From: an uncultured Verrucomicrobiota bacterium
GTDB lineage: Bacteria > Verrucomicrobiota > Verrucomicrobiia > Verrucomicrobiales > Verrucomicrobiaceae
Length of the DNA stretch: 64,000 bases
Direction of reading: 5' to 3'
Assembly (NCBI GenBank): GCA_903848465.1
Contig: CAINGK010000173.1
Span: 59,141-123,140 of the forward strand
The notes below the pieces were generated by a model that saw nothing but the letters and a program-made list of their open reading frames with translations, was not told where the DNA came from and ran no database searches. The translations under genes were made by a program, and so were the position numbers. Of this stretch, positions 24,381 to 34,331 are shown piece by piece; within the stretch, counting starts at the first letter, position 1, and each line of letters opens with the position of its first letter.

Positions 24381-25709
24381 ATGAAATTCCTCCCCCTCGC
24401 CCGCCTGCCAGTGTTCCTGGCGTGTGCCGTTTCATTTCTCGCTTTGACGACTGCATCTTCCGCTATCTGGCCATTTTCTGGCAAGAAGGAGCGGGTGGTG
24501 CCGGTGGACAGCGAGCGCGCGTCCCAGGAAGTCTCCGCCAATGCCATGATGGAGGAAGCGCGGCAGGCGGAAATTGATGGCAAAACCGCGAAGGCCAAGG
24601 GCCTGTACCAGACCATTGTGAAGAAGTACCCCTTCACCCAGATTGCGGCGGATGCCTCCTATCAGTATGCTTTGATCGTGCGCCATACGGGCAAGATGGA
24701 TGATGCTTTCAATGCCCTGCAGAATTTCATCCAGGCCTTCCGTGACAGTCCGCACTTCGCTGAGGCGATCGAGAAGCAGTTTGAGATCGCCGAAGAGGCG
24801 AAAGGCGGCAAGAAGCAGCGCGGCTTCCTGATGATGAACATGAAGATGAACTCTTCCGAGGTGCTCAAGTTTTACGAGAAGATCATCAAAAACGCGCCCT
24901 ACGGCAAGTACGCGGCGCTGTCACAGTTCAGCATCGCGGAAGTGCAGCAGGATTTGAAAGAGAAGGACAAGGCGGTGATGGCCTACCAGAAAGTGGTGGA
25001 AAACTATCCCAATACCTCGCAGGCGGCAGAAGCGCAGTTCCGCATCGGCTCCATCACCAACATTGCGGCTCAGCGCAGTGAAGACGCCTCCAACCTGCTA
25101 GTCGCGCGTGATGCGCTGCGGACTTACATCGCCACGCATCCTGAGGGTCAGCGTAAACAGGAAACCGAGATGATTCTGTCACAGGTCAACACGGCCGAGG
25201 CCAATGAGTCCCTGACGGTGGCGAAGTTTTACCGCCGGGCTGGCAAAACCAAGGCGGCGGCCATTTACCTCAATGAGGCGCTGAAATTTGGCTCTCCTGA
25301 AGTCTCCGCAGAGGCGCGCACCCTGCTGGCCGAAGTGGCAAGCACAGATCCTGATGGCGTGGCGGGGGTCAAGAAGGGGCCGGGGCAGGATTACACCGTG
25401 CTGACAGCGGAGAATTTGAAGTCGCGTGATGAATATGTCGGGCCGACGGCTCCAGACCTGAACCGGCTCAGCCAGAAACCCAAGATGCGTACGGGGGATG
25501 ATGGCTTTGTGCCGATTCCTTTGGTGGAGCCGACCATGCCAGCCCGGCCCGGTGCTGGTGCGCCAGGCCCCGGCTCACTGCTGCCACCTGTGCAAGAAAC
25601 CGAAAAGCCTGCACTGCTGCCGGTGCCAGGCATGCCGAATGCACCCAAGCCGGGTCCAGGAGCCCTTCCGGTGCCGCCGGTACCCGCGCCGACGAAGCCT
25701 GCGTCATAA
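24381..25709 (+). CDS. bamD: BamD-like TPR lipoprotein/assembly factor
   Basis: This 442-residue protein has an N-terminal signal peptide and a long series of tetratricopeptide-like helices (about residues 50-330), ending in a Pro/Gly-rich tail. The repeat content and the pattern of helices with NYPNTSQAAEAQFRIG match BamD/YfiO, which helps insert outer-membrane beta-barrels with BamA. It precedes lptE, another outer-membrane assembly gene, on the same strand. No lipobox Cys is visible at the signal end, so it may be periplasmic rather than lipid-anchored. Confidence 0.75.
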   Translation: MKFLPLARLPVFLACAVSFLALTTASSAIWPFSGKKERVVPVDSERASQEVSANAMMEEARQAEIDGKTAKAKGLYQTIVKKYPFTQIAADASYQYALIVRHTGKMDDAFNALQNFIQAFRDSPHFAEAIEKQFEIAEEAKGGKKQRGFLMMNMKMNSSEVLKFYEKIIKNAPYGKYAALSQFSIAEVQQDLKEKDKAVMAYQKVVENYPNTSQAAEAQFRIGSITNIAAQRSEDASNLLVARDALRTYIATHPEGQRKQETEMILSQVNTAEANESLTVAKFYRRAGKTKAAAIYLNEALKFGSPEVSAEARTLLAEVASTDPDGVAGVKKGPGQDYTVLTAENLKSRDEYVGPTAPDLNRLSQKPKMRTGDDGFVPIPLVEPTMPARPGAGAPGPGSLLPPVQETEKPALLPVPGMPNAPKPGPGALPVPPVPAPTKPAS

Positions 25710-25764
25710 TTCTTGCGCAGGCATGGCAGCACGCCATGCTGATGGGCACTTCTCTATTATTTGG

Positions 25765-26274
25765 ATGAAATCAATTTTTCTTCTGCTGGCCACTGCCTGC
25801 CTTCTGCTCTCCGGCTGCGCAGGTTATACCTTGGGCGCACACAAACCCGCTCACTTGCGCAAAATCACCAAGCTGGCGATTCCTACCTTTGAAAACCTCA
25901 CTTTGGAGCCGCGGCTTGCCGTGCTCGTGACCAATGCAGTGATCAAGCAATTGCAGAACCACGGCTCGTATCAAATCGTTGCCAGAAGTGAAGCCGAAGC
26001 GGTGCTGAAGGGTAAAATTTCGAACATCAACCGCACCCAGTTTCGTTCCGACCTGAACAACGTGCTGCGCAGTTCGCAGATTCAGGCGACGCTGGTCTGC
26101 CCATTTACCGTGGTGGAAACCTCCACTGGCAAGGTGCTCCACAATGGCAACGCCATTGCGGATTCCTACATCATCCTCGAAGCGAACTTGCAGCTTTCTG
26201 AAACCCAGTTGCTCGAAGACACGGCTCAGCGACTCGCCTTCAACCTGGCAGATCAGGTTTCTGAGGGTTGGTAA
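25765..26274 (+). CDS. lptE: LptE-like LPS-assembly lipoprotein
   Basis: This 169-residue lipoprotein has a lipobox in LLLSGCAGYTL. The body has the LptE pattern of alternating beta strands and helices (VLVTNAVIKQLQNHG, SEAEAVLKGKI). LptE plugs the LptD barrel and helps place LPS in the outer membrane. It follows the BamD-like gene after 55 bases and is followed by rsmI after 14 bases. The ATG at 25765 opens the signal peptide; an open frame further upstream has no signal and is rejected. Confidence 0.85.
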   Translation: MKSIFLLLATACLLLSGCAGYTLGAHKPAHLRKITKLAIPTFENLTLEPRLAVLVTNAVIKQLQNHGSYQIVARSEAEAVLKGKISNINRTQFRSDLNNVLRSSQIQATLVCPFTVVETSTGKVLHNGNAIADSYIILEANLQLSETQLLEDTAQRLAFNLADQVSEGW

Positions 26275-26288
26275 CACCTGCGCGCCCC

Positions 26289-27068
26289 ATGTCATTAGAG
26301 CCGGATTCAGCCGCAGCGCCTGTGCCTTGCGAAGAGGATGAATTTCCTGAATCCCTGGCTCCCACAGGGCGCTTGCCTGCGGGCCTGCACCTCGTCGCCA
26401 CGCCCATCGGTAACATGCGCGACATCACCCAGCGTGCGCTCGATACCCTGCGCATCGCCGATTTGGTGGCCTGCGAGGACACGCGCCATTCGGGCATGCT
26501 GCTCAAACATCATGACATCCGTGCCCGGCTCATCAGCCTCAATGAGCACAATGAAGCGCAGCGCACCCCCCAACTGCTGGAGCACATGCGGCAGGGCGGC
26601 AGTGTGGCGCTGATCTCGGATGCGGGCATGCCCACGGTCTCTGACCCTGGGCAGCGGCTGGTGGGGGCCGTGGTAGCGGCGGGGCTGCATGTGGAGGGCA
26701 TCCCCGGACCCAGCGCGGTCATCACCGCGCTGGCGGCCTCAGGACTGCCCACGACGCCCTTCTACTTTGGCGGCTTTCTCCCGCATAAAAAGGGTGCCCG
26801 CACCACCGAACTCACCGCCGCCTTGCAGCGGGACTGCACCAGCATTTTCTTTGAAAGCCCCTACCGGCTGGTCGATACCTTGGCCATCCTGACGGAGGCC
26901 GCGCCGGAGCGCCGCGTCGTGGTCGCGCGGGAGCTGACGAAAAAGTTTGAGGAATTCAAGCGTGGCCCGGCAAGCATCCTGCTATCTCATTACCAAACCA
27001 AAACGCCCAAAGGGGAAATCACCCTCCTCATCGCGCCGGTCGATCCCCCCAAGTGGTTGACCTGGTAA
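26289..27068 (+). CDS. rsmI: 16S rRNA 2'-O-ribose C1402 methyltransferase
   Basis: The 259-residue protein has the tetrapyrrole-methylase fold of RsmI: LHLVATPIGNMRDITQRA (SAM-binding strand and loop) near residues 33-50, DAGMPTVSDPG near 111-121 and PGPSAVI near 138-145, plus the FFESPYRL segment. It methylates C1402 in the 16S rRNA decoding centre. The N-terminal 30 residues are acidic and extra. The ATG at 26289 was preferred; the upstream in-frame start overlaps lptE. Confidence 0.93.
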   Translation: MSLEPDSAAAPVPCEEDEFPESLAPTGRLPAGLHLVATPIGNMRDITQRALDTLRIADLVACEDTRHSGMLLKHHDIRARLISLNEHNEAQRTPQLLEHMRQGGSVALISDAGMPTVSDPGQRLVGAVVAAGLHVEGIPGPSAVITALAASGLPTTPFYFGGFLPHKKGARTTELTAALQRDCTSIFFESPYRLVDTLAILTEAAPERRVVVARELTKKFEEFKRGPASILLSHYQTKTPKGEITLLIAPVDPPKWLTW

Positions 27069-27092
27069 TTTATTCACAACCCAGCAACACCC

Positions 27093-29552
27093 ATGGAAGC
27101 CCTCGCCAACTGCGCCGTTCTCAACACCACCGACAGTCTCAAACTTTCGATCACCAATCACCTGCGCTTCACTCTGGGGGCCTACATTGAAACAGCGAGT
27201 GAGAATGACTGGTATGTGGCCACCTCTCTCGCGGTGCGGGATCGCGTCATGGAGCGTGCCTCACAGTCACGCCGTCAGCATCGTGCCCAGGGGGTGCGGC
27301 GCGTCCATTACCTCTCGCTCGAATACCTCATGGGTCGCCTGCTGGAGAACAACCTGCGCAACGCTGGCATCTACGACGCCACCAAAGAAGCGCTCTCAGA
27401 AATGGGCAAAGACCTCGACGCTCTGGTGCAGAAGGAGCCGGACATGGGCCTCGGCAACGGCGGCCTCGGTCGTCTTGCCGCCTGCTTCATGGATTCGCTC
27501 AGCACCATGGACCTGCCTGCCATCGGCTATGGTATTCATTACGAGTTTGGTTTGTTCCGCCAGGAGTTCGTCAACGGTAAGCAGGTGGAGCATCCTGATG
27601 CATGGATGCGTGATGGCAGCCCGTGGAAGATCGCGCGTCCCTCCTATCGCCAGGCAGTCAAGCTCTACGGTCAGGTCATCCAGAAGTTCGACGAGTTTGG
27701 CCGTCCGCACCATGAGTGGATCGACACCAAATGCCTGCTCGGCCTGCCATGGGACATCCCCATTGTCGGTTATGACAGCAACACGGTGAACGTGCTGCGT
27801 CTCTGGCAGGCGCAGGCGGATGAGGACTTTAACTTCAAGGTCTTCAACGAAGGCAGCTACATCGAGGCTCTGCGTGAAAAAGCCATCGCTGAAACGGTTT
27901 CCAAGGTGCTCTATCCCAACGACGCCACCGAGAGCGGCAAGGAACTGCGTCTGGTGCAGCAGTACTTCTTTGTCGCCTGCTCGCTCGCCGACATCGTGCG
28001 CCGCTTCAAAGGTGGTTACGATCTGCCCTGGAGCGAGTTTCCCGCCAAGGCGGCCGTTCAGCTCAATGACACGCATCCCGCCGTCGCCATTCCTGAGCTC
28101 ATGCGCATCCTTGTGGATGAAGAGAAGCTCGAATGGAGCCAGGCCTGGGACATCTGCCAGAAGACCTTCTCCTACACCAACCACACGCTGCTGCCCGAAG
28201 CGCTGGAGACGTGGAGCGCGGCGTTGTTTGAGCGTGTGCTTCCGCGTCACCTGCAGATCATCTTCGAAATCAACAAACGCTTCATGGATGAAGTCGAGGC
28301 CCGCTGGCCCGGAGACGGCGAGAAGAAGCGTGCGCTTTCCCTCATCGAAGAGAGTGGCGGCAAAAAGGTGCGCATGGCGCACATGTCCGTGCTCGGCAGC
28401 CACGCCACCAACGGTGTGGCCGCGCTGCACACGCGCCTGCTGTGCGAGCGCCTCTTCCCGGAGTTCTTTGAGCTGTATCCTGAGCGCTTCCTCAATCTGA
28501 CCAACGGCGTCACCTTCCGCCGCTGGCTGGATGTGTGCAATCCGGAGCTATCAAGCCTCATCACCGAATCCATCGGTGCTGGTTGGTTGAAGGACTCCAA
28601 CAAGCTGATCGCTCTCGACAAGTTTGCCGACGACGCCTCGTTCAAGGCCAAGTTCCAGGCCATCAAGCGCGGTCACAAGGTCCGCCTTGCCAAGATCATT
28701 CAGGACACCTGCGGCGTCAGCGTCAGCCCCGATGCCTTGTTTGACGTCCAGATCAAACGTCTGCACGAATACAAGCGCCAGCACCTCAACCTGCTGCACA
28801 TCGTCACGCTCTATCGCAAGATCATCGCCGATCCGAATTTCGACATGGCCCCCCGTGTCTTCATCTTCGGTGCCAAGGCCGCTCCCGGCTACTACCTCGC
28901 GAAGAACATCATCCACGCCATCAATGCCCTCGCGGCCAAGGTCAACCATGACCCGCGCGTGAATGGCAAGCTGAAGGTCATCTACATCCCGAACTACGGC
29001 GTCTCCATCGCCGAGCGCATCATACCAGCGGCTGATCTTTCCGAGCAGATCTCCACCGCTGGCAAGGAAGCCTCCGGTACCGGCAACATGAAGCTCGCCC
29101 TCAACGGCGCGCTCACCATCGGCACCCTCGATGGCGCGAATGTGGAAATCCTCGAAGAGGTGGGTCCAGACAACATCTTCATCTTCGGCCTCACCGTCGA
29201 AGAAGTCACCGAGCTTTACGCCAGAGGCTACAACCCCTGGGACTTCTACCACGCCAGCGAAGACCTGCGCCTCAGCATCGACTGGCTCGCATCCGACTAC
29301 TTCACCGGCAACCAGGACGAATTCAAACCCCTGCGCGACAGCCTCCTCTCCCACGGCGATCCCTTCCTCGTCATGGCCGACTACGACGCCTACGCCAAGT
29401 GCCAGGCCGAAGTGGACAAAGCCTACCGCGACCAGCCCCGCTGGCAGAAGATGGCCATTCATAATACCGCCCGCATGGGCAAGTTCAGCAGTGACCGCAC
29501 TATCTTGGAATACGCCAAGAATGTCTGGAATCTGCCACAGGTCGGTGTTTGA
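27093..29552 (+). CDS. glgP: Glycogen/starch phosphorylase
   Basis: This 819-residue GT35 enzyme cleaves alpha-1,4-glucan to glucose 1-phosphate. It contains the substrate and dimer segments [15 protein letters not shown] and the PLP site [12 protein letters not shown], with Lys667 as Schiff-base residue. The length is standard. It starts 24 bases after rsmI on the same strand, so it may be in the same operon, although its product fits central carbon storage rather than outer-membrane assembly. It is followed by a hairpin repeat rather than a T-rich terminator. Confidence 0.96.
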   Translation: MEALANCAVLNTTDSLKLSITNHLRFTLGAYIETASENDWYVATSLAVRDRVMERASQSRRQHRAQGVRRVHYLSLEYLMGRLLENNLRNAGIYDATKEALSEMGKDLDALVQKEPDMGLGNGGLGRLAACFMDSLSTMDLPAIGYGIHYEFGLFRQEFVNGKQVEHPDAWMRDGSPWKIARPSYRQAVKLYGQVIQKFDEFGRPHHEWIDTKCLLGLPWDIPIVGYDSNTVNVLRLWQAQADEDFNFKVFNEGSYIEALREKAIAETVSKVLYPNDATESGKELRLVQQYFFVACSLADIVRRFKGGYDLPWSEFPAKAAVQLNDTHPAVAIPELMRILVDEEKLEWSQAWDICQKTFSYTNHTLLPEALETWSAALFERVLPRHLQIIFEINKRFMDEVEARWPGDGEKKRALSLIEESGGKKVRMAHMSVLGSHATNGVAALHTRLLCERLFPEFFELYPERFLNLTNGVTFRRWLDVCNPELSSLITESIGAGWLKDSNKLIALDKFADDASFKAKFQAIKRGHKVRLAKIIQDTCGVSVSPDALFDVQIKRLHEYKRQHLNLLHIVTLYRKIIADPNFDMAPRVFIFGAKAAPGYYLAKNIIHAINALAAKVNHDPRVNGKLKVIYIPNYGVSIAERIIPAADLSEQISTAGKEASGTGNMKLALNGALTIGTLDGANVEILEEVGPDNIFIFGLTVEEVTELYARGYNPWDFYHASEDLRLSIDWLASDYFTGNQDEFKPLRDSLLSHGDPFLVMADYDAYAKCQAEVDKAYRDQPRWQKMAIHNTARMGKFSSDRTILEYAKNVWNLPQVGV

Positions 29553-29589
29553 AGCGGTTGATACTGCCCCGAAGCACCTTTCTGCAACG

Positions 29590-29618
29590 GCACAACCTCT
29601 CAAAATGAGAGGTTGTGC
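29590..29618. repeat. Hairpin after glgP
   Basis: A 13-base-pair inverted repeat (GCACAACCTCTCA, loop AAA, TGAGAGGTTGTGC) lies 38 bases downstream of the glgP stop. It has no T tract, so it may be a weak terminator or a REP-like repeat. It resembles the CAACC..GGTTG words at 23237-23340. Confidence 0.5.
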
Positions 29619-29743
29619 TGCACGGCGGTCTAACAACCACAACGGGTGGGCCTGCACGGCGCGGCGGCGCGTTGCCTGACTGCGGCCACTTTATCGGCAG
29701 GTCGCAGTTGCGTGTCGTTGTGGTCCGGGCAAGGTCGGCAGCG

Positions 29744-30736
29744 GTGGACGAGTTCGACAGCATCATCTCCCAGCCCAACGACGCCTACTTCAAGCGGGTG
29801 TTCTCTCACCTGCCGCGTGCCACGCTCTTTTTCCAAACTCACCTCGACCCCGCGCTGGTGGCGCAGATCGACTGGCCCTCCCTGCAACTGGAACCCACTT
29901 CCTTTGTGAAGCAGTCGCTCCAGCAATCGCATTCCGACCTGCTGTTCAGCGCCCAGATGGGCGGGCGTGAGCTGAAGCTCTACCTGCTCTTCGAACACCA
30001 GACCAGCGTCGATGTCGAGATGCCGCTGCGCCTGCTGAGCTACGTGCTGGAGATTTTGCTGGCGCAGCACAAGGCCACCGGTCTGCCGCTGCCGCCAGTG
30101 CTGCCCTTTGTCCTGCACCAAGGGCCAGACCGCTGGACGACATCCACCTGTTTTGAGGACATGTTTGCGCTGCCCGAATCTCTGGCCAGCGTGCTCCTGC
30201 CCTACCTGCCGAAGTTCCAGCATCTGCTGCTGGACCTCACACAGAGTGACCCTGACAAGGACGAGATCCACGACTCGCTACGGCTGGTGTTTCAGCTCAT
30301 GAAAATGGCACGGCAAAAGCAGTTGGCAGACTTTCTCTCGTGGATGGCCAGAGAGATGTCGCAGCCCGGCTGGGACGTGGAAGAGGCACTCGTTTTGCTC
30401 AGCTACCTCTACGCCATGTGCGTGGATCCGGGGATTGACGAACAGCAGATTGCCCATAGCTTAGAACAGCAACCCAACCTGAACGAAAACATGATGTCAC
30501 TCGCTCAAAAACTCATCGCCCGTGGGCAAGCCCTCGGAGAAGCCGTTGGAGAGGCTCGTGGACAAGTCATTGGGGAAGCCCGGGGGGTCTGGATTGGTAA
30601 GATTCAGTTGCTGGAGCAGATGACGGGCATGGAAGTCACGACGACGGCGGCGCTGGAGGGACTGGGCCTGGAACAGCTCGCAGAGCGTTACGCCGTGCTG
30701 GAGCAGGGCTATGCGGCTAAATTCAAGCAAGGCTGA
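29744..30736 (+). CDS. Rpn-family PD-(D/E)XK nuclease
   Basis: The protein has about 330 residues of the Rpn/YhgA-like family, which promote recombination or act as toxin-like nucleases. The opening DSIISQPNDAYFKRVFS and the nuclease core with SDLLFSAQ and LYLLFEHQTS match the family; the Asp and Glu there fit the PD-(D/E)XK metal site. The C-terminus has tandem GQALGEAVGEARGQ-type heptads, as many Rpn proteins do. I chose the GTG at 29744 because it opens the conserved N-terminus; upstream in-frame starts run into repeats. Confidence 0.8.
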   Translation: MDEFDSIISQPNDAYFKRVFSHLPRATLFFQTHLDPALVAQIDWPSLQLEPTSFVKQSLQQSHSDLLFSAQMGGRELKLYLLFEHQTSVDVEMPLRLLSYVLEILLAQHKATGLPLPPVLPFVLHQGPDRWTTSTCFEDMFALPESLASVLLPYLPKFQHLLLDLTQSDPDKDEIHDSLRLVFQLMKMARQKQLADFLSWMAREMSQPGWDVEEALVLLSYLYAMCVDPGIDEQQIAHSLEQQPNLNENMMSLAQKLIARGQALGEAVGEARGQVIGEARGVWIGKIQLLEQMTGMEVTTTAALEGLGLEQLAERYAVLEQGYAAKFKQG

Positions 30737-30931
30737 GAACGCGCGAGTCAGGCGGCCAGTAGGAAGAGTTGGGGCTGCTCGCGTTGTAGCACCTCAAGTG
30801 AAGGCGTTTTCTGCCAGCAAATTCATTCATGGGGGCAATGAATTTTTAGCGGTGGCCGCACCTGCACGGGGCTTGGTGAATCGGCGTGGGTATGATTGAG
30901 TGGAGGTGTCTTCAGCACTGCTCTTTGTTTT
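30737..30931. other. Intergenic region
   Basis: These 195 bases hold no recognised gene. No strong hairpin or promoter pair was recognised. Confidence 0.25.
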
Positions 30932-31420
30932 ATGGACACACTCACGCCACTGCTCTTGGAATTTTCCAAATCCAGCGCCCATGTTGCAGCAGAGTCTTCC
31001 TCTGCTGTTATCGCCGCCGCCGATTTCGAAGAATATCTTTCTGATCACCTCATGTCTGAGGATGACCTGGCGGACCACCTGAAACGGTTTTCCCGGCATT
31101 GCGAGCAATTGGACTGGTCGCTGACGGAAGAGCAGGAGGAGAAGAATTTTACGCGCTTTTTCAGCGTGGTGAAGGAGGCGCTCATGAGCGTGGGTTCCTT
31201 CAGCGAGAGCCGTCAGGATGAGGCGGACTTCACCGCCCGACGCGATGTGGATCCGGCCCACGTGCTGCGGGTAAAGACCGCTGTGCCGGTGACGCCGGAG
31301 GTCGCCGTGACAACGCTGTCCGCCTGCCTAGCGCTGGGCTCAGACTACGCCGTGATCTTTGACGGGCGGGAGGGGCGCGCCGTGTTGTTTAGCAATGGCG
31401 ACTGGGTGCGGATGGATTGA
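30932..31420 (+). CDS. Hypothetical acidic protein
   Basis: This 162-residue protein begins MDTLTPLLLEFSKSS and is rich in Glu/Asp, with amphipathic helices. The C-terminal half has a hydrophobic strand pattern (DYAVIFDGREGRAVLF). There is no signal peptide, and no family was recognised. The ATG at 30932 was preferred over an upstream in-frame start because the extra residues lack pattern. Confidence 0.5.
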   Translation: MDTLTPLLLEFSKSSAHVAAESSSAVIAAADFEEYLSDHLMSEDDLADHLKRFSRHCEQLDWSLTEEQEEKNFTRFFSVVKEALMSVGSFSESRQDEADFTARRDVDPAHVLRVKTAVPVTPEVAVTTLSACLALGSDYAVIFDGREGRAVLFSNGDWVRMD

Positions 31421-31551
31421 GGGTGAGGAGAAGTGGCAAGGGCGAGGGGCGGAGCCTGGCATCTGAACCTGGTCTTTGCACAAATTTCGTCGCAAGAATT
31501 GCCGCTGGGGTGTGTAGTTTTTGCACCCCCTTTTTGTGGTTTTCTCTCTGC

Positions 31552-33441
31552 ATGCTGCGTTGCGTCTTTGTTGTCCTGTTTCTTAGTTTCTCACTGGCTG
31601 CCATCCCGTTTGCACGGGGGGCGGATGCGGCGGCGCTGTGGTCGGGCAAGGTGCGGCAGATTTTGGATGTGAACTGCGTGAAGTGCCACGGCGTGCTGGA
31701 GCAGAAGGGCGGCCTGGAACTGGACACACCGGCGATGGTGCTGAAGGGTGGTGAGGACGGCGCGGTGGTGACGCCGGGCAATCCGGAGGAGAGCGCGCTG
31801 TTCACGAGCCTGGAACACGGCGCTGACCCGCACATGCCGCCGAAGAAGCAGCTCACGGACGCGGAGCGTGCGGCGGTGAAGGAATGGATCGCTGCGCTGC
31901 CTGTCACAGCCGTGGCAGCGGTGGAGAAAGCGCAGCCGAAGGTGGCGCGGCAGTTTGCCTCGGGTGAGGAAGCGATCTCGATCTTGCTCGCAGAAGGCTG
32001 GGCGCGCGCGGGGGTGAAACCAGCGGCGGCGGTGACGGATGTGGTGTGGTGTCGGCGGGTGTATCTGGATCTCGCGGGGCGCATCCCCACGCAGGCGGAG
32101 CTGGTGGCGTTCCTCGCGGCACCGCAGCGGGATGGGCTGATCGACAAGCTGCTGGCGGCACCGGAGTACGCGGTGCGGATGCGGGAGCTGTGGGACACGT
32201 TTTTGATGGGCCGTCTGGTGCGCGGGAATCCTGATGGTCGGCGCAAGGGCACGGGCTGGTGGACCTTTCTGGAGAAGGCCTTCAAGAACAACCGCCCCTG
32301 GAACGAGGTGGTCTATGACATGCTCTGCGCGCGGCCTGACAAAGCGCCGGAGCGCAAAGGCGCGGCGTGGTTTTTGTTTGAGCGCAAGAACGACTTCCAG
32401 AAGATCGCGGAGGCGGTCGCGCCGGTGGTGTATGGGACGAAGATCGACTGCGCGCAGTGTCATGACCACCCGCTGGCACGCGAGATCAAGCAGGCGCACT
32501 ACTGGGGACTGGTGGCGGCGTTTAACCGCAGCAAGAATGTGGATGCCAGCACGGGCGTGGCTGAGAGTGCAGTGGGCGGGTTCATGAATTTCACCAACCT
32601 GAAAAAGGAATCTCAGCCCGCAGTGGTCACGCTGCTGACGGGGCAGACGCTGCCGGAAGTGTGGCCCAGTGGCAGCGGGACACCGGAGAAGGATGAACCG
32701 GAGCTGTATGAGGACGCGAAGGCCCCTGTGCGCGTGCCGAAGTACTCGCGGCGCGAGGCCTTTGCGGACGCGGCGACGCAGGGCAATCCACTGCTGGCAC
32801 GCGCGTTTGTGAATCGCATGTGGGCGGCGCTGACGGGGCGGGGGATTGTGAATCCGCCGGATGAAATCAATGAGCGCAACACGCCGAGCCACCCCGAGCT
32901 GCTGGAGTGGTTGGCGCAGGATTTTGCCGCGCATAAGTATGATACTCGGCGCGTGGTACGCGAGATCGTGCGCAGCCGCGTGTATGCGCTGGGCGCGTCT
33001 GACACTGCGCCGGAGCTGTTTGCAGGCATGAAGGAGCGCCCGCTGACAGCGGAGCAACTGGCGCGCTCCTGGCGCGTGGCCTTGGAACTGCCGCCGGACG
33101 ACGATGAGTTCCGCCGCAGCGTGGTGACCGCGCTGCCGGACGTTTTGCCGAAGGAGTACAATGCGTCTTTCCAACAGGCGCAGTTTCTTTCCACTTCTCC
33201 GACCATGACGGCGTTGCTGCAGTCCGCGCAGGGCGGGTGCATCGCCCGCCTGACGGCGCTGCCGGAGGTGAATGCGCGGGTGCGTGAGGCTTTTCAGCTT
33301 GTTTATGGCCGTGCACCGGCTGCGGATGAAGCCGCGCAGTCCGTGGCCTTTGTGAAAGCGAATGCCGCCCACCCAGCGGACGCCACGCGGGAGCTGCTCT
33401 GGGCGCTGCTGACGAGTGCGGAGTTTCTGGCGATGCCGTGA
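31552..33441 (+). CDS. PSCyt1/DUF1549/DUF1553 cytochrome protein
   Basis: The protein has about 629 residues. A signal peptide is followed by a c-type cytochrome domain with heme motif CVKCH (about residues 44-48) and distal PHMPPKK. The DUF1549 region (RRVYLDLAGRIPTQAEL onward) carries a second motif CAQCHDHP, and a DUF1553 region lies toward the C-terminus (FVNRMWAALTGRGIV and HPELLEWLA). These proteins are a hallmark of Planctomycetota and Verrucomicrobiota and are thought to act in periplasmic oxidation of sugars. The usual DUF1501 partner gene is absent here. The ATG at 31552 opens the signal peptide. Confidence 0.93.
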   Translation: MLRCVFVVLFLSFSLAAIPFARGADAAALWSGKVRQILDVNCVKCHGVLEQKGGLELDTPAMVLKGGEDGAVVTPGNPEESALFTSLEHGADPHMPPKKQLTDAERAAVKEWIAALPVTAVAAVEKAQPKVARQFASGEEAISILLAEGWARAGVKPAAAVTDVVWCRRVYLDLAGRIPTQAELVAFLAAPQRDGLIDKLLAAPEYAVRMRELWDTFLMGRLVRGNPDGRRKGTGWWTFLEKAFKNNRPWNEVVYDMLCARPDKAPERKGAAWFLFERKNDFQKIAEAVAPVVYGTKIDCAQCHDHPLAREIKQAHYWGLVAAFNRSKNVDASTGVAESAVGGFMNFTNLKKESQPAVVTLLTGQTLPEVWPSGSGTPEKDEPELYEDAKAPVRVPKYSRREAFADAATQGNPLLARAFVNRMWAALTGRGIVNPPDEINERNTPSHPELLEWLAQDFAAHKYDTRRVVREIVRSRVYALGASDTAPELFAGMKERPLTAEQLARSWRVALELPPDDDEFRRSVVTALPDVLPKEYNASFQQAQFLSTSPTMTALLQSAQGGCIARLTALPEVNARVREAFQLVYGRAPAADEAAQSVAFVKANAAHPADATRELLWALLTSAEFLAMP

Positions 33442-33517
33442 GGTTGTTTGGAACGGAGCGCGTTGAAAAAACCGATCAGGCACTCGACAAACCGGGCGTC
33501 GATTCAATAGTCTGGGA

Positions 33518-33943
33518 ATGTCCAAACTCCCCAAGACCCCAGCCGATCCCGACGAGAAGATCCCACCGACACCGCCTGCCGTCATGGCGATATTGATCCT
33601 AGTGCTGATCGGACTCATGATCGCCACGGGCCGGGCGGCGTTGTATCCACTACCGCCTGCTACCTGGAAGACCATTCATGAAACGCCCGCCATGCCCATG
33701 GCCGAGGTGAACCGCATCCTCTCCGAGAGCGGTGCCATCATCGACTCCGTGAAAGCGAAGCCCGAGGGCAGCGTTGAAATCTGGCAGCTCAAGCACCGCA
33801 CCGGCACCTGGAATATCACCGTCAATCTCAAAAAAACTCCTGAAGGCGTGGTGTACAGCTCCGAGACCGTGCGCTGCGACATCTCCCACCTGCCCAGCTT
33901 TACCCGCACCTGGGAGTATCCGGTGGGTGGCGAGGGGAAGTGA
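33518..33943 (+). CDS. Membrane-anchored hypothetical protein
   Basis: This 141-residue protein has a Pro-rich start and a transmembrane helix near residues 22-42 (AILILVLIGLMIATG). An exported domain with TGTWNITVNLKKTPEGVVYSS follows. I do not recognise the family. It lies 76 bases after the PSCyt1 protein gene, so co-transcription is possible. Confidence 0.55.
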   Translation: MSKLPKTPADPDEKIPPTPPAVMAILILVLIGLMIATGRAALYPLPPATWKTIHETPAMPMAEVNRILSESGAIIDSVKAKPEGSVEIWQLKHRTGTWNITVNLKKTPEGVVYSSETVRCDISHLPSFTRTWEYPVGGEGK

Positions 33944-34331
33944 AGAGGGGAAGCCAGTGAGCGGTGAGCGGTGAGCGGTGAGCGGTGAGCGGTTGCTGCG
34001 CAACCCTGAAAGGGTGAAGCTGCCGCTTTCGAACGTCTCGTGGCGTGCGTGCGCTGACCGGCTGGCGGAAGTCCATCAGCTCCCTCCTTCTAATAATCCG
34101 TGGTACGTGTGAGCCGCTCAGCACGTTGAAAGCGGTAGCTTCGTTCGTCCTCACTGCGCAACCGCACTCCATATGGGAGGCGCTCGCAGCGAATTGGGAG
34201 GCGGAGAGGTGCCTCTGAATTCATCTCTGCGGTCTTCTCATCTCTCGCGGTGTTTACTCCGATGGCTCGGACCAGTGTGCCGTCAGTGCCAGTCAGTGGT
34301 TCATCCTTCAGGCTCCGGCATGAGCTTCTCG
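33944..34331. other. 388-base intergenic region with tandem repeats
   Basis: The region starts with a seven-base tandem array (33958-33994) and then has no convincing gene. It is the convergent gap between the hypothetical protein and the SDR gene. No terminator was clearly seen. Confidence 0.4.
33958..33994. repeat. TGAGCGG heptamer tandem repeat
   Basis: Five copies of TGAGCGG stand in a row just after a GAAGCCAG stretch. This simple repeat could vary in copy number by slippage. No coding role is apparent. Confidence 0.75.

Noticed and set aside
31591..33675. A 694-codon minus-strand frame opposite the PSCyt1 protein
   Set aside because: Arg/His-rich shadow of the cytochrome gene.
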